14,827 bases of DNA from an uncultured Burkholderiaceae bacterium (GTDB lineage: Bacteria > Pseudomonadota > Gammaproteobacteria > Burkholderiales > Burkholderiaceae): assembly GCA_937862845.1 (NCBI GenBank), contig CALMCK010000050.1, positions 1-14,827 on the forward strand. The letters are read 5' to 3'. The notes below the pieces were generated by a model. It made no database searches. It was not told the DNA's origin and saw only the letters and a program-made list of their open reading frames with translations. The translations under genes were made by a program, and so were the position numbers. Position 1 is the first letter of the stretch, and every line of letters begins with the position of its first letter. This document shows positions 6,800-13,951 of the stretch, in pieces.

Positions 6800-7300
6800 T
6801 CACACGCCGAGTGCGCTGAGCACGGCGGCGTAATTTGGCTCGTCGGAGATGTTGTTGACCAACTCGCTGTGGATGACTTTTCCTGCTTCGTCAATCACCA
6901 ACACGCCGCGCGCGAGGACGCCTGCGAGTGGGCCGTCGGTGAGGTTCATGCCATAGTCGGCGCCAAAGCTTGAGCGAAATGATGACAGCGTGTGGACGTT
7001 TTCAATGCCTTCGGCGGCGCAAAAGCGCGTGAGTGCGAACGGTAAGTCAGCAGACACGGTGACGACATTGATGCCGGGATGCGCGGTGACTTCTTGGTTG
7101 AACTTTCGCGTCGAGGTCGCGCAGGTCGGTGTGTCGATGGATGGAAACATGCTGACGACGACTTTTTTGCCCGCGAAGTCTGACAATTGAACCTCGCCGA
7201 GCTGTGCGTTGACGAGGGTGAATGCAGGTGCGCTGCTGCCGATGGCTGGCAATTCGCCAGATGTGTTGACAGGATTGCCGCGCAATAATACTTGTGCCAT
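6800..7300 (-). CDS. tpx: Thiol peroxidase (Tpx-type peroxiredoxin)
   Basis: 166 residues, the family's normal length. Tpx is an atypical two-cysteine peroxiredoxin that reduces hydrogen and alkyl peroxides using thioredoxin. The peroxidatic Cys is C60 in SIDTPTCATSTRKF, the Tpx signature with Thr57 placed before the Cys. The resolving Cys is C94 in the helix LTRFCAAEGIENV. The conserved FGADYG (112-117) and RGVLVIDEAGKV (131-142) segments follow. There is no signal peptide; some Tpx proteins are periplasmic in enterobacteria, but this start suggests the cytoplasm. The ATG has AAGGA about 9 bases upstream. The gene is divergent from the DUF442 gene, and the two promoters are partly mirror images. 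Confidence 0.96.
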   Translation of the reverse strand: MAQVLLRGNPVNTSGELPAIGSSAPAFTLVNAQLGEVQLSDFAGKKVVVSMFPSIDTPTCATSTRKFNQEVTAHPGINVVTVSADLPFALTRFCAAEGIENVHTLSSFRSSFGADYGMNLTDGPLAGVLARGVLVIDEAGKVIHSELVNNISDEPNYAAVLSALGV

Positions 7301-7329
7301 GTGATTTCCTTGGTGGGTTGATGTCGCTC

Positions 7330-7357
7330 ATTATAACCAAGCTCTGGCGGTTGTGCT
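7330..7357 (-). promoter_or_regulatory. tpx promoter candidate (perfect TATAAT)
   Basis: On the minus strand a perfect TATAAT (plus positions 7330-7335) is preceded at 16 bases by AGCACA, which matches only the last three bases of the -35 consensus. A start near 7324 would leave a leader of about 24 bases before the tpx ATG. Confidence 0.5.
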
Positions 7358-7361
7358 GGCG

Positions 7362-7390
7362 GCGACAATTGTGTCGATTGGCGTTATAAT
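7362..7390 (+). promoter_or_regulatory. Promoter candidate for the DUF442-SQR-grxD run
   Basis: A perfect TATAAT (7385-7390) lies 17 bases after GCGACA, which matches four of six -35 bases. The -35 overlaps a dyad at 7363-7376 (CGACA, spacer ATTG, TGTCG) that could be an operator, although no named regulator site is recognised. A start near 7397 gives a leader of about 28 bases. Confidence 0.55.
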
Positions 7391-7424
7391 GACGGTCTAC
7401 TAATTTGCACCAAGGAAGCGCACC

Positions 7425-7802
7425 ATGAGTCTGACCGCCACTGCCCACAATCCGCTGTTTGCCACTGCGCCCCAAGCCTCGCCAGAGGACATGGTGGCCA
7501 TCGCACAAGCGGGATTTAAAACCGTGATATGCAACCGCCCTGACTTCGAAGGCGGCGCGGAACAACCGACCATCGAGCAAATGCACGCAGCAGCGACGGC
7601 GGCGGGTTTGGCGTTTATTGCGCAACCATTTTCGGGCGCGTCGATGACGCAAGCCACCGCCGAAGAATTCGCGGCACACGTCGCAGCGGCGGACAAACCG
7701 ATTTTGGCATACTGCCGCACAGGCACGCGTTGCGCCAACATTTATCAAGCCGCAGTGGGCTTGGGTTTACTGGACCCGACCACCATGAGCAGCGCAGTTT
7801 AA
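7425..7802 (+). CDS. TIGR01244/DUF442 family sulfurtransferase (rhodanese-like loop)
   Basis: 125 residues with the phosphatase-like fold of the DUF442 / TIGR01244 family, which is linked to sulfide and persulfide metabolism and is also found fused to Blh-type persulfide hydrolases. The active-site loop is CRTGTRC at residues 97-103: the cysteine is followed by the rhodanese-like R-x-G-x-R pattern, the shorter CX4R loop rather than the CX5R of phosphatases. The N-terminal FATAPQASPEDM and VICNRPDFEG segments are typical. Position 103 is Cys where I expect Ser, so a vicinal thiol sits close to the catalytic one. CAAGGAA 8 bases before the ATG supports the start. The SQR gene follows after 15 bases, which suggests it passes on or receives the sulfane sulfur made by SQR (inference). 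Confidence 0.88.
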   Translation: MSLTATAHNPLFATAPQASPEDMVAIAQAGFKTVICNRPDFEGGAEQPTIEQMHAAATAAGLAFIAQPFSGASMTQATAEEFAAHVAAADKPILAYCRTGTRCANIYQAAVGLGLLDPTTMSSAV

Positions 7803-7817
7803 CAACAGGGGAGACAC

Positions 7818-9050
7818 ATGACCACACGACAACACGACATCGTTATCGTTGGTGCAGGCTCGGGCGGCATTGCGCTCGCCGCGAGCTTGCTCAAACGCCA
7901 ACCCAAACTCGACATCGCCATCATCGAGCCATCGGACAAACACTATTACCAACCCGCTTGGACGCTGGTCGGCGGTGGTGAATACGACATCGCGGACAGC
8001 GTGCGCACCATGCACTCGGTCATGCCAAACCACGCACAGTGGCTGCAGACGGCCGTGACTTCATTTGATCCAGACGCATCGACCGTGACCTGTGACAACG
8101 GCGATGTGATCGAGTATCAGCAACTCATCGTGGCCGCTGGATTGGCATTGCTTTGGGATTCAATACCAGGCTTGGTCGAGACGCTGGGCAAAAACGGTGT
8201 GTGCTCGAACTACTCTGCCGAATTCGCCCCAAGCACGTGGCAAAACGTCAAAAACCTCAAAGCGGGCACCGCTTTATTCACCATGCCGATGGTGCCGATT
8301 AAATGCGCGGGCGCGCCGCAAAAAGCGCTTTACCTGTCAGCTTCGCATTGGGAAAAACAAGGCACGCTGGCCAACACACAGATTGAGTTTCACAACGCGG
8401 GCGGCGCATTGTTCAGCGTCGCTGCATTTGTGCCAAACTTAGAAAAACAAATGGCGAGCTACGGCGCACAAGTCAATCTCGGTTCCAATTTAGTCGCCGT
8501 CGATGGCGCATCGCAAACCGCATGGTTTGAGTCCAAAGATGCCGAAGGCAATGTGCAACGCAGCGAGAGAAAATTCGACATGCTGCACGTCGTCCCGCCA
8601 CAAAAACCGCATGCTTTCATCAAAAACAGCCCGCTGGCGAACGCCGATGGTTGGGTCGAAGTCGACCAAGGCACACTGCAACACACCCGCTATCCAAACG
8701 TGTTCGGCCTCGGCGACTGCATGAGCGCACCGAACTCTAAAACCACTGCGGCGATTCGCAAACAAGTCATCATCGTCGCCGAAAATCTGCTCGCCCTGCG
8801 CGCTGCGCGACCGATGCTGAGCCAATACGATGGCTACAGTGCCTGCCCCATCACCGTCGGCCGCGACCAACTCATCCTCGCAGAGTTCGGCTACAATGGT
8901 GTGCTCATGCCGACGTTTGGCAAAGACCCGCTGCCGCCACGCAAAATCGGTTGGCTGATGAAAAAGTTTTTATTCCCGAAAGTGTATTGGCAACTGATGC
9001 TCAAAGGCCACGAGTGGCTCGCTCGAGCCAAAACACCGAAGGCCAAGTAA
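7818..9050 (+). CDS. sqr: Sulfide:quinone oxidoreductase, type II (SQOR-like)
   Basis: 410-residue FAD enzyme that oxidises sulfide at the membrane, passes electrons to quinone and leaves the sulfur as a persulfide or polysulfide. The FAD-binding dinucleotide fold is at the start (IVIVGAGSGGIALAASLL, GAGSGG at 12-17). The redox-active cysteine pair is present as C163 in VPIKCAGAPQKALYLS and C343 in YDGYSACPITVG; both surroundings closely match mitochondrial SQOR and bacterial type II SQR. Another Cys at 129 has a counterpart in other SQRs. The second FAD motif YPNVFGLGDC is at 292-301. The C-terminal hydrophobic/basic segment (PRKIGWLMKKFLFPKVYWQLML) suits monotopic membrane attachment. AGGGGAGA lies just before the ATG. 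No persulfide dioxygenase gene is present in the window. Confidence 0.93.
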   Translation: MTTRQHDIVIVGAGSGGIALAASLLKRQPKLDIAIIEPSDKHYYQPAWTLVGGGEYDIADSVRTMHSVMPNHAQWLQTAVTSFDPDASTVTCDNGDVIEYQQLIVAAGLALLWDSIPGLVETLGKNGVCSNYSAEFAPSTWQNVKNLKAGTALFTMPMVPIKCAGAPQKALYLSASHWEKQGTLANTQIEFHNAGGALFSVAAFVPNLEKQMASYGAQVNLGSNLVAVDGASQTAWFESKDAEGNVQRSERKFDMLHVVPPQKPHAFIKNSPLANADGWVEVDQGTLQHTRYPNVFGLGDCMSAPNSKTTAAIRKQVIIVAENLLALRAARPMLSQYDGYSACPITVGRDQLILAEFGYNGVLMPTFGKDPLPPRKIGWLMKKFLFPKVYWQLMLKGHEWLARAKTPKAK

Positions 9051-9108
9051 ACACGGCACACTGTTTGACCGCCCATTTTGCAACACCCATTCACATAAGG
9101 AGGACACC

Positions 9109-9444
9109 ATGTCCGATTCAACCCGCGATTTCATCCAAACCACCATCAATGACCACCCGATTGTTCTGTTCATGAAAGGCACTGGCCAATTTCCACAATG
9201 CGGATTTTCTGGCAAAGCCATTCAACTCTTAAAAACCTGCGGCGCGACCAAAGTCGCCACGGTCAATGTGCTCGATGACGCTGACATCCGCCAAGGCATC
9301 AAAGACTACTCGCAATGGCCAACGATTCCACAGCTTTACATCAAAGGCGAATTCGTCGGCGGCTCAGACATCATGAACGAAATGTTTGAAGCGGGCGAAT
9401 TGCAAACCTTGGTCGCCGACGCAATGCGCGAAGAAGACGCGTGA
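9109..9444 (+). CDS. grxD: Monothiol glutaredoxin, CGFS type (Grx4/GrxD)
   Basis: 111 residues. CGFS glutaredoxins bind a [2Fe-2S] cluster with glutathione and pass it on in iron-sulfur assembly in the cytoplasm. The active site CGFS is at residues 31-34 in QFPQCGFSGKAIQLL, preceded by the glutathione-contacting Lys23 (FMKGT). The WPTIPQLYIKGEFVGGSDIM block supplies the remaining glutathione-binding residues. One small deviation is GTGQFP where GTPQFP is usual. A near-perfect ribosome binding site (TAAGGAGGA) precedes the ATG. It lies 58 bases after the SQR stop and may be co-transcribed. In many betaproteobacteria grxD is found with prmC upstream and ubiX downstream; here the upstream neighbour is SQR, and an EamA gene separates it from ubiX. 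Confidence 0.96.
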   Translation: MSDSTRDFIQTTINDHPIVLFMKGTGQFPQCGFSGKAIQLLKTCGATKVATVNVLDDADIRQGIKDYSQWPTIPQLYIKGEFVGGSDIMNEMFEAGELQTLVADAMREEDA

Positions 9445-9462
9445 GCGACTGATCAATCATCT

Positions 9463-9583
9463 CACACCACGGGTGTGGCATAAGGCGACAAAAGTATCGT
9501 AGGCGGGCTTCCAAGCCCGCCATCCTTTATACCGCAAGTATCGGGTGGCGCTCACCCGTATATTCACAGATGATGTGACATCA
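9463..9583. repeat. Cluster of four inverted repeats (REP-like palindrome) between grxD and eamA
   Basis: The 168-base gap after grxD holds four dyads: CACACC/GGTGTG (9463-9477), the 20-base palindrome GGCGGGCTTCCAAGCCCGCC (9502-9521), CGGGTG/CACCCG (9542-9558) and TGATG/CATCA (9571-9583). The second and third are each preceded by a direct copy of AAGTATCG. None is followed by a T-run, so these are not ordinary terminators. The 20-base GC-rich palindrome looks like the intergenic REP-type elements found in many copies in some genomes, but copy number cannot be tested here. It could still act as a transcription or RNA-decay barrier downstream of grxD. Confidence 0.5.
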
Positions 9584-9612
9584 ACCACACCCTTTCACCA
9601 ACGAATGCCCCC

Positions 9613-10497
9613 ATGACCCAATCAGCCCTGCTTCGCTTCATCCTCCTCGGAGCCATCTGGGGTTCATCGTTTTTATTCATGCGGATTATCTCACCTGTCA
9701 TCGGTGGTTTTTGGACGGCGGATTTGCGGTTGTTGATTGGCGCGCTGACTTTATTGGTGCTCATGCGCCTGCGCGGCTTGCCTTTAAATTTGCACCACTG
9801 GCGTCATTATGTGGTGACGGGTTTGTTCAACTGCGCTTTGCCTTTTACCTTATTTGGCATTGCGGGGCGGCTCATCCCAGCGGGCTATTCTGCTGTATTG
9901 AATTCAACTGTGCCGTTGTGGGTGGCGCTATTGGGCGTGTGGTTGCTCAAAGATTCGCTGTCGGTACAAGGCATTGTCGCCTTGGTGCTCGGTTTGTTTG
10001 GCGTGATACTGGTGGCGCTGCCTGCGGGTGAAATTGCGTGGACGGCTGTTTTTGTTGGCGGCTTAATCGCGTGTTTGATTGCGGCGGTTTCATATGCCTT
10101 GGCGATGATTTATGTGCGCACCCGCACAGTCGGTGTCTTGCCACAAGCGATGGCGACGATGTCGCAGTTGTTTGGCTCGTTAATGGTGCTGCCTTTTGCC
10201 TTGATGTTCAGCCCAGCAATTGGTGACATCACGGCATCGGTGGTGTTCAGCACGGTGTTGCTCGGTGCGGTGTGCTCGGGCTTTGCCTTTTGGATTTTCT
10301 ATCAACTCATTGGTGAAATCGGCCCGCTCATGACCAGCAGCGTGACCTTTCTCGTGCCGTTGTTTGGGATTTTTTGGGCGTGGTTGATATTGGACGAAAG
10401 CCTCGGATGGCATGTGTTTGCAGGTTGTGCGCTGATTATCAGCGGCGCCGTTTTATTGTACCGAAGTAATTTTCAAAAACAGAAAGCACGAGCATGA
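9613..10497 (+). CDS. EamA/DMT family transporter
   Basis: 294 residues with about ten hydrophobic segments arranged as two repeats, typical of the EamA (drug/metabolite transporter, RhaT-like) family of inner-membrane proteins. The start LLRFILLGAIWGSSFLFMRI is the standard first helix, and the end of the first repeat shows IPAGYSAVLNSTVPLWVALLG. The second repeat contains the matching TSSVTFLVPLFGIFWAWLILDE. Substrate and direction are unknown; members export metabolites such as amino acids or are uncharacterised. The stop overlaps the ubiX start by 4 bases (ATGA), so ubiX translation is probably coupled to it. Its place between grxD and ubiX is not the order I expect for relatives and suggests a later insertion. 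Confidence 0.93.
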   Translation: MTQSALLRFILLGAIWGSSFLFMRIISPVIGGFWTADLRLLIGALTLLVLMRLRGLPLNLHHWRHYVVTGLFNCALPFTLFGIAGRLIPAGYSAVLNSTVPLWVALLGVWLLKDSLSVQGIVALVLGLFGVILVALPAGEIAWTAVFVGGLIACLIAAVSYALAMIYVRTRTVGVLPQAMATMSQLFGSLMVLPFALMFSPAIGDITASVVFSTVLLGAVCSGFAFWIFYQLIGEIGPLMTSSVTFLVPLFGIFWAWLILDESLGWHVFAGCALIISGAVLLYRSNFQKQKARA

Positions 10498-11123
10498 GCC
10501 ACGCAAGCCCGACTCCAAAACGTTTAATCATCGCCATCACGGGCGCGACAGGAGCCGTGTTTGGTGTGCGCTTGCTCGATGTGTTGCATGATTTGGGCGA
10601 TATCGAAACCCATCTGATTGTCTCGGATGCAGGCTGGCTGACGATTACCCACGAAATGGGTTTGACCAAGGCCGATGTCAAAAGCCGTGCATCTGTCGTC
10701 CATTCGGTCAATAACATTGGCGCGGCCATCGCCAGCGGCTCATTTCCCTGCGATGGCATGATTGTCGCGCCCTGCTCGATGAAAACCCTCTCCGCCATCG
10801 CGCATGGGTACTCGGACAACCTCATCACCCGCGCCGCCGATGTGACCCTGAAAGAGCGTCGCCGCCTCACTTTGTTGGTGCGTGAAACGCCATTGTCCCT
10901 CATCCATCTGCGCAACATGACCGCCATCACCGAAGCGGGTGGCGTGATTTTCCCGCCCGTTCCTGCATTTTACCACCAGCCAAACACCTTGGACGACGTG
11001 GTCAACCACACCGTTGCACGTGTACTCGACTGTCACGGCATCGATGCGAAACTCGCGCCGCGCTGGAGCAGCATCAATGAGGCACCTGAGTGGCCCAGCG
11101 CCGAAAACGAGCCCAAGCTCTGA
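10494..11123 (+). CDS. ubiX: Flavin prenyltransferase UbiX
   Basis: 209 residues. UbiX joins a dimethylallyl group to FMN to make prenylated FMN, the cofactor of the UbiD decarboxylase in ubiquinone synthesis. The FMN-binding start LIIAITGATGAVFGVRLLDV is at 11-30. SGSFPCDGMIVAPCSMKTLSAIAHG (81-105) carries the catalytic-loop Ser-Met-Lys. KERRRLTLLVRETPLSLIHLRNM (120-142) holds the phosphate- and prenyl-binding Arg/Glu, and PPVPAFYHQP (154-163) the late conserved Tyr. The C-terminal tail after residue 185 is longer than the core needs. The ATG overlaps the EamA stop. A methyltransferase gene starts 8 bases after the ubiX stop. Confidence 0.96.
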   Translation: MSHASPTPKRLIIAITGATGAVFGVRLLDVLHDLGDIETHLIVSDAGWLTITHEMGLTKADVKSRASVVHSVNNIGAAIASGSFPCDGMIVAPCSMKTLSAIAHGYSDNLITRAADVTLKERRRLTLLVRETPLSLIHLRNMTAITEAGGVIFPPVPAFYHQPNTLDDVVNHTVARVLDCHGIDAKLAPRWSSINEAPEWPSAENEPKL

Positions 11124-11131
11124 ACGTCGCC

Positions 11132-11794
11132 ATGAGCTTAGCCCATCTGCCCAGCGCACCCGCCGCACACAAACTCGTGCTCAACAGCATCACCGAGATT
11201 GCCAATCACCTGCCCACACTCGATGGCACTGTGGCCAGCGACGCTGACCTTGAGCACTATCTCAACGCGCTCTACCGCCTCGGTCGCCAACGCCACACAC
11301 CCAACATCAGCCCTGCCAACACTGTTTTTTTACAAAATCTACTGCAACAACAGCGACCCAAAAACGTCCTCGAAATCGGCAGCGCCAATGGTTACTCGGC
11401 TCTGCGTTTTTGGCAAGTCGTGCGTGGCTGGCACGCGCGCATCACCACCATGGACGTCTCCGAGCCCAACATCATCGAGTCCACACACCACTTCGCCACA
11501 ACGGGTGCCGACCATGACATTGAGCTGCATTTTGGCAATGCCCTGCAAATTATGCCCAACTTGCCTGCGGCAGGCTTTGATTTTATTTTCATCGACGCCC
11601 GCAAAATTTTAACTTTGGATTTCTTCATCCGCGCCCGACGATTGGTTGCTGAAAACGGCTTGATTGTCATTGATGACGTGCTTAAGTTTAAAGACAAAAT
11701 GCACAATCTGTACGACCACTTGGCGCGAGAAGGCGTTTCATACCGTATTGAGCACATCGTTGATGATGAAGACGGTGTGATGCTGATTGGCTAA
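11132..11794 (+). CDS. O-methyltransferase family, SAM-dependent (COG4122-like)
   Basis: 220 residues counted from the ATG 8 bases after ubiX; the frame is open a further 14 codons upstream with a possible GTG, but that would overlap ubiX by 34 bases. It is a class I SAM methyltransferase of the O-methyltransferase 3 / YrrM type. SAM motif I is NVLEIGSANGYSALRF at 78-93, the acidic residue after strand 2 is in TTMDVSEPN (106-113), the metal/substrate Asp region is FDFIFIDARK (149-158), and GLIVIDDVL is at 176-184. The usual helical N-terminus is present. The substrate is unknown. Co-transcription with ubiX is likely from the spacing, but a role in ubiquinone synthesis is not implied by the family, since UbiE/UbiG are different groups. 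A terminator follows. Confidence 0.88.
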   Translation: MSLAHLPSAPAAHKLVLNSITEIANHLPTLDGTVASDADLEHYLNALYRLGRQRHTPNISPANTVFLQNLLQQQRPKNVLEIGSANGYSALRFWQVVRGWHARITTMDVSEPNIIESTHHFATTGADHDIELHFGNALQIMPNLPAAGFDFIFIDARKILTLDFFIRARRLVAENGLIVIDDVLKFKDKMHNLYDHLAREGVSYRIEHIVDDEDGVMLIG

Positions 11795-11847
11795 TTAACT
11801 CAATAGCTGATGACCAACTCATCGTTCATGTTGACAATCGCCCATTA

Positions 11848-11876
11848 AAAAACCCACTGCAGCGCAGTGGGTTTTT
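11848..11876. terminator. Bidirectional terminator between methyltransferase gene and atpC
   Basis: CCCACTGC pairs with GCAGTGGG around the 3-base loop AGC, flanked by an A-run and a T-run that extend the stem to 13 pairs. It lies between convergent genes and can end the ATP synthase transcript on the minus strand as well. Confidence 0.93.
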
Positions 11877-11912
11877 ACAAAGATGGGCAACATCAAAACA
11901 GCATACCGCCGA

Positions 11913-12329
11913 TCACCGCATCTTGCGGAATTTCGCAATCGCCGCCAACTCAGCCATCGCAACAGCCAATTCAGATTGAGCGTGTGCAAAATCCAACTCG
12001 TCATTGTTGCTGTTCAACAACTCTTCCGCACGTGCTTTGGCTTCCAGTGCACGCGCTTCATCGAGGTCTTCGCCACGTGTCGCAGTATCAGCAAGCACCG
12101 TGACACGCTTTGGTTGAACCTCCAAAATACCGCCCGCGATGAAAACAAACTCTTCCGTGCCATCCGCCATCTCGATGCGCACAGCGCCAGCTTTGATGCG
12201 GGTAATCAGTGGTGTGTGACCCGGCATGATGCCGAGCTCACCCGACTCGCCGGGTAAAACGACAAAGTTGGCTTCGCCAGCAAACACTTCGCGCTCAGCG
12301 CTGACCACGTCTACGTGTATTGTACTCAT
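11913..12329 (-). CDS. atpC: F1 ATP synthase epsilon subunit
   Basis: 138 residues. Epsilon sits on the central stalk of F1, couples rotation and can inhibit ATP hydrolysis through its C-terminal helices. The N-terminal beta-barrel is clear (HVDVVSAEREVFAGEANFVVLPGESGELGIMPGHTPLIT, about 5-43), then IEMADGTEEFVFIAGGILEVQP at 52-73. The C-terminal two-helix domain (DEARALEAKARAEELL, then FAHAQSELAVAMAELAAIAKFRK) is full length. A good ribosome binding site, AGGAAAA, lies before the ATG. In most bacteria atpC follows atpD within a few to a few tens of bases; here 188 bases and a terminator separate them, so it may be expressed at a lower level or from its own promoter, although I see no convincing one. 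Confidence 0.97.
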   Translation of the reverse strand: MSTIHVDVVSAEREVFAGEANFVVLPGESGELGIMPGHTPLITRIKAGAVRIEMADGTEEFVFIAGGILEVQPKRVTVLADTATRGEDLDEARALEAKARAEELLNSNNDELDFAHAQSELAVAMAELAAIAKFRKMR

Positions 12330-12481
12330 GATTTTTTCCTAAAAGACCACCCGCTGATTTGTTTGTGTGAGCGAAACTCCTCACATTGACCATCATTGCC
12401 AGTGGTGGTGGCATGCGCCACCCTATCTTGGTTTTTGAACCACCCATGCAAAAAGCAGAAAAACTGCCTCAAACATGCGTG

Positions 12482-12512
12482 AAAAAACATGAGCCGCATT
12501 GCTACGGCTCAT
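12482..12512 (-). terminator. Intrinsic terminator between atpD and atpC
   Basis: On the minus strand ATGAGCCG pairs with CGGCTCAT (8 bp) around TAGCAATG, followed by GTTTTTT. An A-run before the stem can lengthen it by pairing with the T-run. It starts 5 bases after the atpD TAA, exactly where an operon-ending terminator would lie, yet atpC on the same strand is still downstream. The remaining 152 bases to atpC hold a small GGTGGC/GCCACC hairpin (12407-12422) and no clear promoter. Confidence 0.82.
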
Positions 12513-12517
12513 ATTTT

Positions 12518-13897
12518 TTAGTTCATTTTCGCCGCTTTTTCGACTGCTTCGTCAATACCGCCAACCATGTAGAACGCTTGTTCTGGCAGATTGTCGTATT
12601 CACCAGCCACAATGCCTTTAAAGCCACGGATGGTTTCTTTCAACGTCACGTATTTGCCTTTTGCGCCAGTGAACACTTCAGCCACGTGGAACGGTTGTGA
12701 CAAGAAACGTTGGATTTTACGGGCACGGCCAACGATTTGTTTGTCTTCAGGCGACAATTCGTCCATGCCGAGAATCGCGATAATGTCACGCAATTCTTTG
12801 TAGCGTTGCAATGTTTGTTGTACGCCGCGCACGACTTCGTAGTGCTCATCACCAATCACCAACGGATCGATTTGACGGCTGGTTGAGCCAAGTGGATCGA
12901 CCGCAGGGTAAATACCCAGCGATGCAATGTCACGGCTCAAAACAACGGTCGCGTCCAAGTGACCGAAAGTGGTCGCTGGCGATGGATCGGTGATGTCATC
13001 GGCAGGCACGTAAACGGCTTGAATCGATGTGATCGAACCTGTTTTGGTTGACGTAATGCGTTCTTGCAAACGACCCATTTCTTCTGCCAACGTTGGTTGG
13101 TAACCCACCGCTGAAGGCATACGACCCAACAGTGCCGATACTTCGGTACCTGCGAGGGTGAAGCGATAGATGTTGTCCACGAAGAACAAAATATCACGGC
13201 CTTCATCACGGAAGTGTTCTGCCATGGTCAAACCAGTCAGTGCCACGCGCAAACGGTTTCCTGGAGGCTCATTCATTTGGCCGTAGACCAAGGCCACTTT
13301 GTCCAAGACGTTTGAGTCTTTCATTTCGTGGTAGAAGTCATTGCCTTCACGGGTGCGTTCACCCACGCCTGCAAACACAGAGTAACCACCGTGTTGCTTG
13401 GCGATGTTGTTAATCAGTTCCATCATATTCACGGTTTTACCCACACCCGCACCACCAAACAAACCAACTTTACCACCCTTAGCGAATGGGCAAATCAAGT
13501 CAATCACTTTAATACCGGTCTCGAGCAACTCAGTCGATGGCGAGAGCTCATCAAACGCAGGCGCTTTTTGGTGAATCGAGCGTTTGTGCTCAGATGACAC
13601 TGGACCTGCTTCGTCAATCGGGTTGCCCAACACGTCCATGATGCGGCCGAGTGTCGCAGCACCGACAGGCACTGTGATTGGGTTGCCTGTGTTTTTCACA
13701 GACAAACCGCGGCGCAAGCCATCAGACGAGCCCAAGCAAATCGTGCGGACAATGCCGTCGCCCAACTGCTGCTGGACTTCCAAGGTCAACTCAGAGCCGT
13801 CCATGACGAGCGCGTCATAAATTTTAGGGATGCCGTCACGCGGGAACTCAACGTCAATCACCGCACCGATACACTGAACAATTTTACCTTCTACCAT
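12518..13897 (-). CDS. atpD: F1 ATP synthase beta subunit
   Basis: 459 residues, normal length. The beta subunit carries the catalytic nucleotide sites of F1 on the cytoplasmic face of the membrane. The N-terminal beta-barrel starts with IVQCIGAVIDVEFP, the P-loop GGAGVGKT is at 148-155, the catalytic Glu-Arg is at 180-181 (VGERTREGNDFY), and the Walker B Asp is in ILFFVDNIYRFT. The ATP synthase signature PAVDPLGSTS and the DELSPED region of the C-terminal domain are intact. The wording 'TLAGTEVSALLGRMPSAVGYQPTLAEEMG' is typical of betaproteobacteria. AAAGAGAG lies before the ATG. The gene is 54 bases after a small lipoprotein-like gene instead of following atpG directly, and a terminator-like hairpin comes 5 bases after its stop. 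Confidence 0.99.
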   Translation of the reverse strand: MVEGKIVQCIGAVIDVEFPRDGIPKIYDALVMDGSELTLEVQQQLGDGIVRTICLGSSDGLRRGLSVKNTGNPITVPVGAATLGRIMDVLGNPIDEAGPVSSEHKRSIHQKAPAFDELSPSTELLETGIKVIDLICPFAKGGKVGLFGGAGVGKTVNMMELINNIAKQHGGYSVFAGVGERTREGNDFYHEMKDSNVLDKVALVYGQMNEPPGNRLRVALTGLTMAEHFRDEGRDILFFVDNIYRFTLAGTEVSALLGRMPSAVGYQPTLAEEMGRLQERITSTKTGSITSIQAVYVPADDITDPSPATTFGHLDATVVLSRDIASLGIYPAVDPLGSTSRQIDPLVIGDEHYEVVRGVQQTLQRYKELRDIIAILGMDELSPEDKQIVGRARKIQRFLSQPFHVAEVFTGAKGKYVTLKETIRGFKGIVAGEYDNLPEQAFYMVGGIDEAVEKAAKMN

Positions 13898-13951
13898 TAT
13901 GCACTCTCTTTATCTAAACTCAAATGACTCGTTGTGGCCCAACCAACTTCG

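Noticed and set aside
7047..7748. 233-codon minus-strand frame across tpx and the DUF442 gene
   Set aside because: It spans two well-supported genes and their promoters in the wrong frame and encodes an Arg/His-rich sequence with no domain.
9445..9612. CRISPR or integron attC site in the repeat-rich gap
   Set aside because: There are no regularly spaced direct repeats and no attC-like core sites; the elements are separate short dyads.
12386..12700. 104-codon plus-strand frame over the atpD-atpC gap
   Set aside because: More than half overlaps the atpD 3' end in antisense, and no domain or ribosome binding site supports it.
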